A DNA stretch of 64,000 bases from Marinigracilibium pacificum. GTDB taxonomy: Bacteria; Bacteroidota; Bacteroidia; Cytophagales; Cyclobacteriaceae. The notes below the pieces were generated by a model. The model saw nothing but the letters and a program-made list of their open reading frames with translations. It ran no database searches and was not told the DNA's origin. Position 1 is the stretch's first letter. Every line of letters starts with the position of its first letter. Of this stretch, positions 8,297 through 17,633 are shown piece after piece. Position numbers and translations under genes: made by a program. The stretch covers positions 183,838 through 247,837 of the forward strand of contig NZ_JABBNU010000011.1 in the NCBI RefSeq assembly GCF_012926615.1. The letters run 5' to 3'.

Positions 8297-9206
8297 CAGA
8301 CCAGTATATTCTTTCTTTATTGAATTCTGTGAATCCTACATGTCCGCCTTTCTCAGGAAATTCAAAAACTATATTTTCATTTCTTTCTAATAATTCTTTA
8401 GGGTAGCATTCCTCTGGTAAAAATGGATCGTTTTTAGCGTTAACTATTAATGCAGGAATGTTGATCGAGGATACATAATTTATTGAACTGCACTTTTGAT
8501 AGTAGTCTTTTGCATTTTTAAACCCGTGAATCGGTGCAGTATAGTGATCATCAAAATCATATAATGTCTTTATTTTCTGAAAGTGATCAGTAGTTAATTT
8601 ATCTGGCATAAGCCTTGACTTTTCTGCAACCTTCAATTCCAGATTATTTAAAAATCGTCTTTCATATATGAAATTTGATGATTCTGAGATTTTTTTTGAT
8701 CCGGCAGCAAGGTCTAGCGGTACGGAAAAAGCAATAACTTTTTTAACTTTTGAGTTAATTTCACTTCCATTTTCTCCACAATATTTCAATACAAGGTTTC
8801 CTCCAAGACTAAAACCTATCAAAATAACCGATTCATAACCAAGTTTAAGTCCATGATTTATTACTAAATCCAGATCGTCAGTTGCTCCGCTATGATAAAA
8901 TCGCAGGTTTCTATTCATTTCACCACTACAACCACGGTAATTCCAGGCTAGAATATCCAGGCCATTCATGTGGAGTGCACGTGCCATTCCTTTTACGTAA
9001 GGTCTGTCGGAGCTTCCTTCAAGTCCATGACATATTACAACAAGATTGTTATTTTCTGCTCTTAACCAATCTAAATCAAGGAAATCATTATCCGGAGTTT
9101 CGATTCTTTCCCTTTGATAATTTACGTCCTTAACCTTTCTTAATAAGGATGGAAGAATGGTTTCTATGTGTGATGAAAAATAGATTTTTGGAGCTTTATA
9201 TTGCAT
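8265..9206 (-). CDS. YheT-family alpha/beta hydrolase
   Basis: A 313-residue cytosolic alpha/beta hydrolase of the YheT/EMB8 group, thought to act on short-chain esters or acyl substrates. The oxyanion block is VICHGLEGSSDRPYVKGMA, followed by the family hallmark WNYRGCSGEMNR. The nucleophile elbow is GFSLGGN. The later Asp sits in NAKNDPFLPEECYP and the His in EKGGHVGFTE, completing the triad. It faces the cyclophilin gene, and their 3' ends share one stem-loop. The substrate is unknown; no neighbouring gene suggests one. Confidence 0.88.
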   Translation of the reverse strand: MQYKAPKIYFSSHIETILPSLLRKVKDVNYQRERIETPDNDFLDLDWLRAENNNLVVICHGLEGSSDRPYVKGMARALHMNGLDILAWNYRGCSGEMNRNLRFYHSGATDDLDLVINHGLKLGYESVILIGFSLGGNLVLKYCGENGSEINSKVKKVIAFSVPLDLAAGSKKISESSNFIYERRFLNNLELKVAEKSRLMPDKLTTDHFQKIKTLYDFDDHYTAPIHGFKNAKDYYQKCSSINYVSSINIPALIVNAKNDPFLPEECYPKELLERNENIVFEFPEKGGHVGFTEFNKERIYWSEKRALKFIKE

Positions 9207-9280
9207 TGCCGTTTAATTATATCCGGAAAAGATTATCAATGATTAAACTGAATTTTGAATGTTCAGGTTTTGTAAAAATA

Positions 9281-9307
9281 AAAAAGTCCGGAGTTACCGG
9301 ACTTTTT
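9281..9307 (-). terminator. Terminator of the E2 acyltransferase gene
   Basis: Eleven-base perfect stem: AAAAAGTCCGG (9281-9291) pairs with CCGGACTTTTT (9297-9307) around AGTTA. Read on the minus strand it follows the E2 stop and ends in a T-run. Confidence 0.88.
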
Positions 9308-9326
9308 TAATGATGAATATTTTTTA

Positions 9327-10631
9327 TTACAAATCCTGATTAATGTCAAATTTCTCAAGATAATCTGCTACTCTTCTTACAAACATACCTCCTAAAGCAC
9401 CATCAACAACTCTGTGGTCATAGCTATGAGAAAGGAACATTTTATATCTGATTGCAATAGCATCTCCAGTTGGGGTTTCTATTACAGCAGGTTTTTTCTG
9501 TATCGCTCCAAGAGCAAGAATTCCAACTTGTGGTTGCATGATAATAGGAGTTCCCATTACATTTCCAAAGCTTCCAACGTTAGAAACAGTATAAGTTCCA
9601 CCTTGAAGATCATCAGGTTTTAACTTATTGTCTCTGGCTCGTTTAGCTAAGTCATTTACTTTAAGAGTAATACCTGTAATGTTTAGTTGATCAGCATTGT
9701 GAATAACCGGAACAATCAGATTTCCTGTCGGTAAAGCTACAGCCATACCAATATTGATATCTTTTTTCTTAACGATCTTTGTGCCATCAACCTGGATGTT
9801 GATCATTGGATAATCTTTGATTGCTTTAACAACAGCTTCAATCATAATAGGAGTGAAGGTTAAGCTTCCACCATATCTGTTTTTGAAGTCGTTCTTATGT
9901 TTGTTTCTCCAGGTAACAAGATTAGTTACGTCAGCCTCAACAAAAGAAGTTACGTGAGGTGAAATTCGCTTAGAATCAACCATTCTTTCAGCGATCATTT
10001 TCCTCATTCGGTCCATCTCAATGATTTCATCTTCACCACCAATTGATACTGGTACTGATGGTTTAGGCTGAGGAGATGCAACACCATTATTTGAAACAAC
10101 AGGAGCAGGGGTAGATGTTTTCCTTGTTTCAAGATAATTTAAAATATCTTTTTTAGTAACTCGGTTATCCTTACCTGTTCCAGGTATTCTTTCTAATTCT
10201 TCATTAGAAACATTTTCTTCTTTGGCAATATTTTTTACCAATGGAGAGTAAAAACGATCACTTTCAAATCGTGATTTATCGTCAGCTGCCATAGGGGTAG
10301 CAGCAACTACTTGTTTTTCTTCTTTTATTACCGGAGCAGCTTCTTCTTTTGATTCTGTGCCAGATGTATCAGTACTGCCTGATCCTTCACCTTCAGTTTC
10401 TATAACACATATCGGACTTCCAACTTGTACAACGTCACCTTCCTGAACCAATATTTCTTTTAAAACTCCGGCGTGCGTGGCAGGAACCTCTGTATCAACT
10501 TTGTCTGTCGCTACTTCTAAGACAGATTCGTCTTGTTCAATAGTGTCTCCTACCTGTTTTAGCCAAGTGAGAATAGTGCCTTCCATAACACTTTCTCCCA
10601 TCTTGGGCATTACCATTTTTTCTAATGCCAT
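9327..10631 (-). CDS. 2-oxo acid dehydrogenase E2 (dihydrolipoyl acyltransferase)
   Basis: The acyl-transferring core of a 2-oxoacid dehydrogenase complex. The preferred start is the ATG at 10631 (MALEKMVMPKMGESVMEG), giving 434 residues; a 17-codon upstream extension has no homologous character. It has one lipoyl domain (lipoyl-Lys44 in EVATDKVDTEV), an acidic Ala/Pro linker, a peripheral-subunit-binding domain (about 128-168, FYSPLVKNIAKEENV to VTKKDILNYL) and a catalytic domain with SYDHRVVDG (His406, Asp410). A branched-chain or 2-oxoglutarate-type E2 is possible; E1 and E3 genes are not in the window, so the substrate stays open. It is monocistronic with its own terminator. Confidence 0.9.
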   Translation of the reverse strand: MALEKMVMPKMGESVMEGTILTWLKQVGDTIEQDESVLEVATDKVDTEVPATHAGVLKEILVQEGDVVQVGSPICVIETEGEGSGSTDTSGTESKEEAAPVIKEEKQVVAATPMAADDKSRFESDRFYSPLVKNIAKEENVSNEELERIPGTGKDNRVTKKDILNYLETRKTSTPAPVVSNNGVASPQPKPSVPVSIGGEDEIIEMDRMRKMIAERMVDSKRISPHVTSFVEADVTNLVTWRNKHKNDFKNRYGGSLTFTPIMIEAVVKAIKDYPMINIQVDGTKIVKKKDINIGMAVALPTGNLIVPVIHNADQLNITGITLKVNDLAKRARDNKLKPDDLQGGTYTVSNVGSFGNVMGTPIIMQPQVGILALGAIQKKPAVIETPTGDAIAIRYKMFLSHSYDHRVVDGALGGMFVRRVADYLEKFDINQDL

Positions 10632-10667
10632 GATTCGAGTGTTTTCAATGTTGTTTATTGAGTTCTT

Positions 10668-10675
10668 CAAAAGTA
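10668..10675 (-). promoter_or_regulatory. Putative -7 box of the E2 gene
   Basis: The minus strand reads TACTTTTG (TAnnTTTG), 37 bases before the preferred ATG at 10631 and inside the rejected N-terminal extension. This supports the shorter protein. Confidence 0.45.
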
Positions 10676-10794
10676 ACAACAATTTTATAGATATTCAATA
10701 ATGTTTACTTGAAATAATCATCTGCAAATCATTATTAATGATAGCTATTTTAGTATATTATTTCGTTTATAAACCTAACTGTAGAATATAATTC

Positions 10795-12039
10795 TTAAAC
10801 TAAATGTCTTTTTAGTAAGTTTAGGGCTGCAATTGTACTATATTCGATATTAAGCAACCTGTTTTTGCCGAGGTTAATTTTCTTTGCAACGACCTGGTTT
10901 TCATCAGCATAACCTATCCATACAGTGCCGACTGGCTTTTCTGGGGTCCCACCGCCAGGACCTGCAATACCACTGGTAGATATTGCAATATCAGCATTTA
11001 GTAATTTCTTGGCTCCAATGGCCATCTGTTTAACAGTTTCTTCACTAACCGCACCTACCGAATCTAGGGTTTCTTCTTTAACACCTAAGACTTTCTTTTT
11101 TACATCATTACTATAACTGACAACAGACCCTAAAAAATACTCTGAACTACCAGGTACTTTGGTAATTGTTCTCGCTACATTACCACCGGTACAACTTTCT
11201 GCCGTGACTATTGTCTTACCTTTGGCTTTAAGCATTCTACCTATAGCTTCTTCTAGAGTTTCATCATCGTAACCAAAAATATAATCATTAATTAGTGGTT
11301 TGAATTCTTCAATTGTCTTTTCTAAATCAACAGTTAATTGTTCTTTATTACTTCCTTTCGCTGTAAATCTAAGCTTAACGATTCCAGGAGAAGGTAAATA
11401 AGCAAGTGCTATGTGTTTGGGAAGTTGCTTTTCTTTTTCACCAATTAGCTCGCTTAACCACGATTCTCCAATTCCAATTGTATTAATACGTTTATGTACA
11501 ATTGCCGAAGGTTTGAATTTTGTTAGTATTTGAGGTAAAACTCTTTCTTTCATTAGAAATTTCATCTCATAAGGTACACCTGGCATTGATACAAAAACAG
11601 TATTATTTCTTTCCATCCACATTCCCGGAGCAGTGCCCATATCATTTTTCAGATACAGTGCTTTGGTGGGTAACTCAGCCTGTTTCTTGTTAATAGGAGT
11701 TAATTCTCTGTCAATTTTTTTAAATAAGTCAGAAAGGTCCTCTAAAGCTTCCTTTCTCATTTCTAATTTATCATTGAAGTATTCTGTGATACACGGTTTT
11801 GTAAGATCATCAGGAGTAGGGCCTAAACCACCAGTGATTAATACTATGTCGGCGCTTTTTTCAGCTTCAGCAAAAGCACTTAAAATATCTTCTTTATTAT
11901 CACCAATTGTTAGTCTTTTGATAGTATTGATACCGGCTTCATCTAAAAAGGCGCTCATCCACTGAGCGTTTGTATCTACGATCTGACCATATAATATTTC
12001 ATCACCTATTGTGATGATAAATGCGCTAATTTCTTGCAT
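10795..12039 (-). CDS. cinA: CinA-family nicotinamide-nucleotide amidohydrolase
   Basis: Full-length 414-residue CinA. The N-terminal MoCF-like domain (about 1-170) begins IITIGDEILYGQIVDTNAQW and contains ITGGLGPTPDDLT; in related proteins this part is a nucleotide pyrophosphatase. The C-terminal domain (about 255-414) carries TVTAESCTGGNVARTITKVPGSSEYFLGSVVSYS and STSGIAGPGGGTPEKPVGTVW, the NMN deamidase (PncC) signature with its catalytic Ser in AES. Its role is pyridine-nucleotide salvage, by recycling NMN to NaMN. The divergent neighbour encodes a DUF4197 lipoprotein, with 76 bases between starts. Confidence 0.94.
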   Translation of the reverse strand: MQEISAFIITIGDEILYGQIVDTNAQWMSAFLDEAGINTIKRLTIGDNKEDILSAFAEAEKSADIVLITGGLGPTPDDLTKPCITEYFNDKLEMRKEALEDLSDLFKKIDRELTPINKKQAELPTKALYLKNDMGTAPGMWMERNNTVFVSMPGVPYEMKFLMKERVLPQILTKFKPSAIVHKRINTIGIGESWLSELIGEKEKQLPKHIALAYLPSPGIVKLRFTAKGSNKEQLTVDLEKTIEEFKPLINDYIFGYDDETLEEAIGRMLKAKGKTIVTAESCTGGNVARTITKVPGSSEYFLGSVVSYSNDVKKKVLGVKEETLDSVGAVSEETVKQMAIGAKKLLNADIAISTSGIAGPGGGTPEKPVGTVWIGYADENQVVAKKINLGKNRLLNIEYSTIAALNLLKRHLV

Positions 12040-12115
12040 GGTATGGTTGTTGATATGTTTTATAAGTATTTTCGAATTTAATTACTTCTAACGAATTGAG
12101 TTTAATTTTTTTTAT

Positions 12116-12841
12116 ATGAAAAAGAACCAGATTTTTATTCTACTTGTTTTTTTATTTGCTGCCTGTACGACATCTCAGATTCAACAATCCATGGATATAG
12201 TAAATGGGGCTATTGGAGGAACTACCGGCACAGCTTTATCATCTGCTGATGTAGCAAATGCACTTAAGCAAGCTCTTGAGCAGGGAACTATTAAAGGAAC
12301 AGAAAATGCCTCAAAGGTGGATGGTTATTTTGGAAACCCTCTTTTAAAAATTCCATTCCCGGAGGAAATTAGCAAAGCAGAAACCAGACTTAGAAGCGTT
12401 GGCTTAAATAAACCTGTTGATGATTTTATCTTATCAATGAACAGAGCTGCTGAAAAAGCTGCAATTGAGGCAAAGCCCATTTTTATAAGCGCTATTAAAT
12501 CTATGACTATCCAGGATGCCTGGAATATATTGAAAGGTAACGATGATGCTGCGACTCAATATTTGAGAAAAACTACTTATAGCCAACTGGTTAATAAATT
12601 TCAGCCACCAATTCATAATTCATTAAAAGCTGTAAATGCAACTAAATATTATGGTGATGTAGCTTCTACTTATAACAAGATTCCTTTAGTAGAACCTATT
12701 GAGGTGAATTTGGATAAGTATGTTACTGAAAAAGCTGTTGATGGACTGTTTGAGTTAATCAAAAAGGAAGAAGCTAACATAAGAGAAAATCCGGTAGCAA
12801 GAACTACTGATTTGATGAAAAGAGTTTTCTCTCAGCAATAA
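12116..12841 (+). CDS. DUF4197 lipoprotein
   Basis: A 241-residue exported protein. The N-terminus MKKNQIFILLVFLFAACTTS has a lipobox ending at Cys17, so it should be a lipoprotein. The rest matches DUF4197: ALKQALEQGTIKGTENASKVDGYFGNP at about 49-75, then KIPFPEE, a helical middle with DAWNILKGNDDAATQYLR, and VDGLFELIKKEEANIRENP near the C-terminus. No enzymatic motif is known for the family and no function is assigned. It is a single-gene unit ended by a strong stem-loop that overlaps the 3' end of the convergent protease gene. Confidence 0.88.
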   Translation: MKKNQIFILLVFLFAACTTSQIQQSMDIVNGAIGGTTGTALSSADVANALKQALEQGTIKGTENASKVDGYFGNPLLKIPFPEEISKAETRLRSVGLNKPVDDFILSMNRAAEKAAIEAKPIFISAIKSMTIQDAWNILKGNDDAATQYLRKTTYSQLVNKFQPPIHNSLKAVNATKYYGDVASTYNKIPLVEPIEVNLDKYVTEKAVDGLFELIKKEEANIRENPVARTTDLMKRVFSQQ

Positions 12842-12866
12842 AATACTTTTAAAAAAATATTTTCGG

Positions 12867-12902
12867 GCATTGCTATTCTTTGATGAATGGCAATGCTTTT
12901 TT
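12867..12902 (+). terminator. Terminator of the DUF4197 gene, overlapping the protease CDS
   Basis: A 12-base stem (12867-12878 with 12885-12896, one G-T pair) and loop TTTGAT are followed by TTTTTTA. The whole right arm and T-run are codons of the convergent protease (ALPFIKE-stop in the stem). Confidence 0.8.
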
Positions 12903-15900
12903 ATTGCCTGAATTATCAAAATAAACAAAGTAATAAACCCCCGGTGTAAGCAACCTAAGGTCTGCCTGTCCTTCATTTCCTGAAGAAAATAATCTTCCGT
13001 TAGCATTGTAAATAGACCATTTACTTATTTTATGGTAGTTACGAATCAGTAAATTATCCTGAGCTGGACTAGGGTAAACAGAAATTTGAGCTAAATCATT
13101 ACCTTCTATTCCGGTTATAATTGGTTCGTTCATAGCTACAATGGTTTTGAAATTTTGGTGAGTACAACCAAATTGATCCGTAGCTATTAGTGAAAATGTA
13201 TAATTTCCCGTATTGTTAATGTAAAAGTCTACAGAATCACCTTCATAAGAGGCCCCTCCAGGTAATGTCCAATTATATGTTTCATAAAATTGATTTTCCG
13301 CCCACAGTTGGATATTATTTTCGATTTCCAGATTAAGAGAATCTGTGCTTGATAAAATAACTGGTTCTTCATTTGGAATTATATCTATTTTAACTGCTTT
13401 GGAATTGCCAAAATAGTAACCAGTATAGTTTACGATATACAATGAATCTAATAACTCCGGATTATTTATTGTGAACTGATCTCCTTTGTATATAAGGTTG
13501 GAAAGCTCTTTATCAGAATAGAAAAGATATATATAATCTTCAGGGGAATCAATTGTTATTTGAGAGTTAGTACATGAGTAAATGGTATTCGGAATAGTTA
13601 CTGGAAAAGGTTTAGGGGTGATGATTTGTGTTTCACTATTAGAGCAACCCAATGAATCGGTAACTGATAGAGTGACTGTATTAGTCTCATTATTTGTAAG
13701 CTCATAATAGGTAATTGATTCATTTGAAAGTAAATCTCCCTGAAAGTACCACGTATAATTTTTATGCTCGTCAAAATTTGGTTTGAAAATCAAAGATCTT
13801 TCAGAATCAAGATCATGAAAAATAGAAAATGTTGCGTCAGGTTTTATAATCGAAATTATGATTTCGGTAGGCTCAGTAAAAATTTCATTTTCTTTTCCAG
13901 AAACAAATATTGAAGTATCTGAACTGATTTTATTTAAGGTAAAATTGTAGCCGGAATCAAGAAGGTTATTCATATAACCATCTGAAAAGAAGTATAAAGT
14001 TTCATTTGATTCAAAGGTGATATGAAGGCTATCTCCTTTACATACTTCGAAAAAGTCTTGTTGTATAATTGGTTTCCGAGGCCTGTTGATAACATTCAGA
14101 TTTTTAGAAATTGAACTAAAACAGCCAAATTTACTAACTATTGAAAGTTCAATGTTAAAGGTTCCTTCCTCAGTAAACTTTATCCTTGGAATATTATTTG
14201 AAGACATAATCCCATTTCCAAAGTCCCATGAATATGAAATAGAGTTTAAGTTAACAGGTGTAAATACTGCTGCACTATCTGAGCTTTCGCTTAAAAATAA
14301 TGGGCTTTCGGATATGTTGAATTCAGCATTGGTCTCATCAATATTTATACTGATGCCTTTTAAAATTCCTAAGTCTGCTTCTGAATATCCTCGATAATAT
14401 ATTACTGTATCCTGATTCACATTAATCAATGATAAGGTCTCACCAGAGTAAATTATACTGTTACCTCTTGGATCACTATAAAATTGGAATGTACCGTTTC
14501 CCGGAGAGATATTAATATCCTCACCTTTACAGATGGTGTAATTCTGTTCAATTACCGGATTATCAATTATTTTTTGATATGCTGATTTAGCTTTATCAAT
14601 ATTATTTTTTAGATCATTAATTGTATTGCCCGCTGTAATTACAAAAACAACCTTTTTTAAGGAATCAGGATCAATTTTATCTATTAATAATCCAGTGAAA
14701 CCACCAACGTCGTTGCCATTGCCTTCCTGTCCGGCAACTTTTTTGTCTGAGTTTATTAAAAGATCAGCTTTTTGCGATATCGATATGGGATTTGGAATAT
14801 CTGTTTGATTTGAATTGAAATTATTAAGGTCCAGTCCGACACTTATAAATTTTTCATTTGTATTTATTATTCCAATTCCACTTATCATTTCTGAATCCTG
14901 AGAAGTAGAATATCCTAAAAAGGATGAGTCATCTGTGAAGAATCTATTTAATGAATCATTTCCTATGGCATAATCTGCCAGGAGACTAAAATATAATTGT
15001 TCAATAGCTGAATTAGAGCGATTGTATATATTGTATTCAATTATTATAAAATCTCCATCCGAATTATCTGCAATCAAATGTTCTTCAACCAAAATTTTAC
15101 TACCTGGTTTTTCAAATCTTCCTATTAACTCTGGATATTGAACTCCATTTCTCTTTGTAAACTTTATGGGCTTTAATGATATAAAGTCTTTATTGTGTTC
15201 AGGAGTTAAATGATTTATAAAACTATTATCGGCAGTATCTGATTGAGAAAAATAAAATACTCCCAGGCTCCTGGCCAACAATTGTTCATTATACTTCAGT
15301 CCGATACCTCGTTGTAGTGAATCTGCATCAAATGCAAGATTCCCACTAGACCCAACTGTCATTTGAAGGTTTTTACCACTTATTTCCAGGTATGAATTTT
15401 CTGTGAAGATGTCAAAAGTTTGATCAGCAGAATAGTCTAAATCAGTAAAATGGATACTAAACCTCAGTTGTTGATTAGCTGGTGTGTTTTCATCAATGTA
15501 AATTTTAAATGGTGAAGCATTGTTAGATTTCCATTGGTTTATATTAAGATTTCCAATTTCAAAAACTGAATCTACAATAGTAACAAATGGACTTTCGCTA
15601 CGAAGAATAGCTTTTGCATTAGATGAAGCACTTAATAAATTTGAAACAGAAATTTCTATTGAAAGAGAATCCCCGAAAAAAGCAAATTTCCCCAGCTTTG
15701 AATAATAGTTAAAATCAATCATTCTCAAAGAGGGAGTAGTATAATCTAAAAGAGCTCTTCCGATATTTAGTCTACCTGAACCTAATTTACCATTATAGTC
15801 ATTATTTTTCCCGATGTTTTCGATATTATCAGCAGTTACCCGGATTCTTTCCATTACTTGAAGTGCGCTCAGGTCAGGGTATCTTGCTCTGATAAGAGCA

Positions 15901-17051
15901 GCAGTAGCAGAAACCATTGGAGTTGAAAGGCTTGATCCTTGAGAGTAAAACTTCCTTTCATTATTAGAAGTGATATATATTGATTTGCCAGGTGCCATTA
16001 TATCTATGAATGGACTATATGATGCGAAATCTGCTTTTTCGTCATTGTAATTTGTTGATCCTACTGATAAAACATTGTTATATGAAGCAGGATAAAAATC
16101 AAATTCACCGTGGGTATTTCCTGCTGCAGCAACTACCACAACATCTAATTCTAAAACAATGTAGTCAATGAGCTCCTCAACATATTTACTTCTGGCATTT
16201 GGAGCGCCCCAGCTCAGATTTAACACCTTACACCCATTTTCAGCGGCAAAAACCATTGCTTCGTACCCTCGGTAAAAAAAGTTACCCTCGGAAGTGAATA
16301 TTTTATAGGGAACAAATTTTGTATTAAAACCAACGCCAGCAAAACCAACACCATTATCAGTATCTGAAAACCCAACGGCAGTTACCGAAGTACCATGACC
16401 ACTTTTGTCTGCAGTGGGATCATTATCATCATTTGCAAAATCATATCCTTTATAATTATCAACCAGACCATCTCCATCATCATCTATTCCATTTACAGGG
16501 TCGTTATAGTTAATGTAAATGTTCTTTTGAAGATCGGAATGTTCAGGATCGTATCCAGTATCTAATACTCCTACATACACATTATTATTTCCTTGTTCAT
16601 GGCTCCATGCTTGATAGGCATTGATCGTTTTCAGATATGTTAATTTACCAGTTCCAGGAGCAGCATCAGGATCATCCGGAGTATATAGTGGCTTCATCAA
16701 ATAGAATGGCTCGGCATATTCAATGTTTTCCATTGAATTTAGTTTATTAATGAGCTTTCTAATATCATGATTGCCGTCTGTACGAAGATAGATAAACCTG
16801 GATAGAAAAGGGTTTTCTACAATTCTGGCATTACCATTCTTGTTTCGGTTGAAGGGCTTTTCAAAGCCTTTGATACCATCAATTTGAAGAAATTCTTCAG
16901 GTGAAAATGCTGTTGTTCTAGATTTATTTGAAGTAGAATTAGTTTCTTTTATTTTAACAACTATTAAATCCTGAGCAATTTCCGGACTTAAGCTTTGCCC
17001 AAAAACAAAACCAGGCAAGAATATAAACAATATGACTAATACCTTCTGCAA
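12873..17051 (-). CDS. Secreted subtilisin-like (S8) serine protease with T9SS sorting domain
   Basis: A 1392-residue exported protease. It appears to start at a TTG (17051): no in-frame ATG precedes the signal peptide MQKVLVILFIFLPGFVFG. A propeptide-like stretch (20-130) precedes the peptidase domain, with Asp164 (GVLDTGYD), His219 (SGHGTSV), oxyanion Asn312 (AAAGNTH) and Ser374 (GSSLSTPMV). A calcium-type loop NGIDDDGDGLVDN lies at 188-200. The long C-terminal half holds PKD-like segments (YSWDFGNG; WYFQGDLL; YNWTLPGG). It ends in a type A T9SS sorting domain (VYPSPAQDNLLI to GVYYFVYFDNSG), so it should cross the outer membrane and be attached or released. Probable role: extracellular protein degradation. 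Confidence 0.92.
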   Translation of the reverse strand: MQKVLVILFIFLPGFVFGQSLSPEIAQDLIVVKIKETNSTSNKSRTTAFSPEEFLQIDGIKGFEKPFNRNKNGNARIVENPFLSRFIYLRTDGNHDIRKLINKLNSMENIEYAEPFYLMKPLYTPDDPDAAPGTGKLTYLKTINAYQAWSHEQGNNNVYVGVLDTGYDPEHSDLQKNIYINYNDPVNGIDDDGDGLVDNYKGYDFANDDNDPTADKSGHGTSVTAVGFSDTDNGVGFAGVGFNTKFVPYKIFTSEGNFFYRGYEAMVFAAENGCKVLNLSWGAPNARSKYVEELIDYIVLELDVVVVAAAGNTHGEFDFYPASYNNVLSVGSTNYNDEKADFASYSPFIDIMAPGKSIYITSNNERKFYSQGSSLSTPMVSATAALIRARYPDLSALQVMERIRVTADNIENIGKNNDYNGKLGSGRLNIGRALLDYTTPSLRMIDFNYYSKLGKFAFFGDSLSIEISVSNLLSASSNAKAILRSESPFVTIVDSVFEIGNLNINQWKSNNASPFKIYIDENTPANQQLRFSIHFTDLDYSADQTFDIFTENSYLEISGKNLQMTVGSSGNLAFDADSLQRGIGLKYNEQLLARSLGVFYFSQSDTADNSFINHLTPEHNKDFISLKPIKFTKRNGVQYPELIGRFEKPGSKILVEEHLIADNSDGDFIIIEYNIYNRSNSAIEQLYFSLLADYAIGNDSLNRFFTDDSSFLGYSTSQDSEMISGIGIINTNEKFISVGLDLNNFNSNQTDIPNPISISQKADLLINSDKKVAGQEGNGNDVGGFTGLLIDKIDPDSLKKVVFVITAGNTINDLKNNIDKAKSAYQKIIDNPVIEQNYTICKGEDINISPGNGTFQFYSDPRGNSIIYSGETLSLINVNQDTVIYYRGYSEADLGILKGISINIDETNAEFNISESPLFLSESSDSAAVFTPVNLNSISYSWDFGNGIMSSNNIPRIKFTEEGTFNIELSIVSKFGCFSSISKNLNVINRPRKPIIQQDFFEVCKGDSLHITFESNETLYFFSDGYMNNLLDSGYNFTLNKISSDTSIFVSGKENEIFTEPTEIIISIIKPDATFSIFHDLDSERSLIFKPNFDEHKNYTWYFQGDLLSNESITYYELTNNETNTVTLSVTDSLGCSNSETQIITPKPFPVTIPNTIYSCTNSQITIDSPEDYIYLFYSDKELSNLIYKGDQFTINNPELLDSLYIVNYTGYYFGNSKAVKIDIIPNEEPVILSSTDSLNLEIENNIQLWAENQFYETYNWTLPGGASYEGDSVDFYINNTGNYTFSLIATDQFGCTHQNFKTIVAMNEPIITGIEGNDLAQISVYPSPAQDNLLIRNYHKISKWSIYNANGRLFSSGNEGQADLRLLTPGVYYFVYFDNSGNKKALPFIKE

Positions 17052-17068
17052 ATTATTATAGTTAACCT

Positions 17069-17076
17069 CAAAAATA
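17069..17076 (-). promoter_or_regulatory. Putative -7 box of the S8 protease gene
   Basis: The minus strand reads TATTTTTG, 17 bases before the TTG start at 17051. The position supports the TTG as the real initiation codon. Confidence 0.5.
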
Positions 17077-17127
17077 GCAAATTTGGCAAAAAGCTGATAA
17101 TAAGAATATTATGAAAGTTTTCAAAAA

Positions 17128-17631
17128 TTAATTTTCCTTCTCTAAAACCGTGAAGTGATAATCATACGGATTTTTGCTATCTCTGGCCATTTTTATCCTG
17201 GAAACCTCTTTAAAATTTAAATTACTTATCTCCGGGAAAAAGGCATCTCCTTCGAAAGTTTCTTTTATTTCTGTTAGGTAAATTTTATCTGCATTAGGTA
17301 AAAAGAGCTCATAAATATGCTCTCCTCCAATAACAAAAACTTCTGACTCATTAGTGTTTGCAGCCGCCTCTAATGCAGCTTCAGCAGAATTTACAACAAT
17401 ACATCCCGGAGCTTCATAATTTTCATTTCTTGTCATTACTATATTTGTCCTTCCGGGAAGTGGCCTGAAATTTTCGGGTAAAGACTCATAATTCTTTCGC
17501 CCCATTATAACTGCTCTTTTTCGAGTAACGACCTTAAAGTAATTCATATCAGAAGGCATATGCCAGATCAGATCATTATCTTTTCCAATAACTCTGTTAT
17601 CAGACATTGCAGCAATCATACTTATTCTCAT
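17128..17631 (-). CDS. folA: Dihydrofolate reductase
   Basis: A 167-residue DHFR reducing dihydrofolate with NADPH. The motifs are standard: MIAAMSDNRVIGKDNDLIWHMPSDMNYFK at the N-terminus, with the substrate-binding Asp in MPSD; VIMGRKNYESLP; PLPGRTNIVMTRN; and VFVIGGEHIYELFLPNADKIYLTEI. It begins two bases after the fmt stop and must be co-transcribed with it. The pairing is functional: both enzymes use tetrahydrofolate cofactors. No thymidylate synthase gene is next to it here. Confidence 0.96.
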   Translation of the reverse strand: MRISMIAAMSDNRVIGKDNDLIWHMPSDMNYFKVVTRKRAVIMGRKNYESLPENFRPLPGRTNIVMTRNENYEAPGCIVVNSAEAALEAAANTNESEVFVIGGEHIYELFLPNADKIYLTEIKETFEGDAFFPEISNLNFKEVSRIKMARDSKNPYDYHFTVLEKEN

Positions 17632-17633
17632 AA

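Noticed and set aside
10632..10682. N-terminal extension of the E2 acyltransferase
   Set aside because: The extension contains the probable promoter box and lacks lipoyl-domain sequence; MALEKMVMPKMGES is the normal start.
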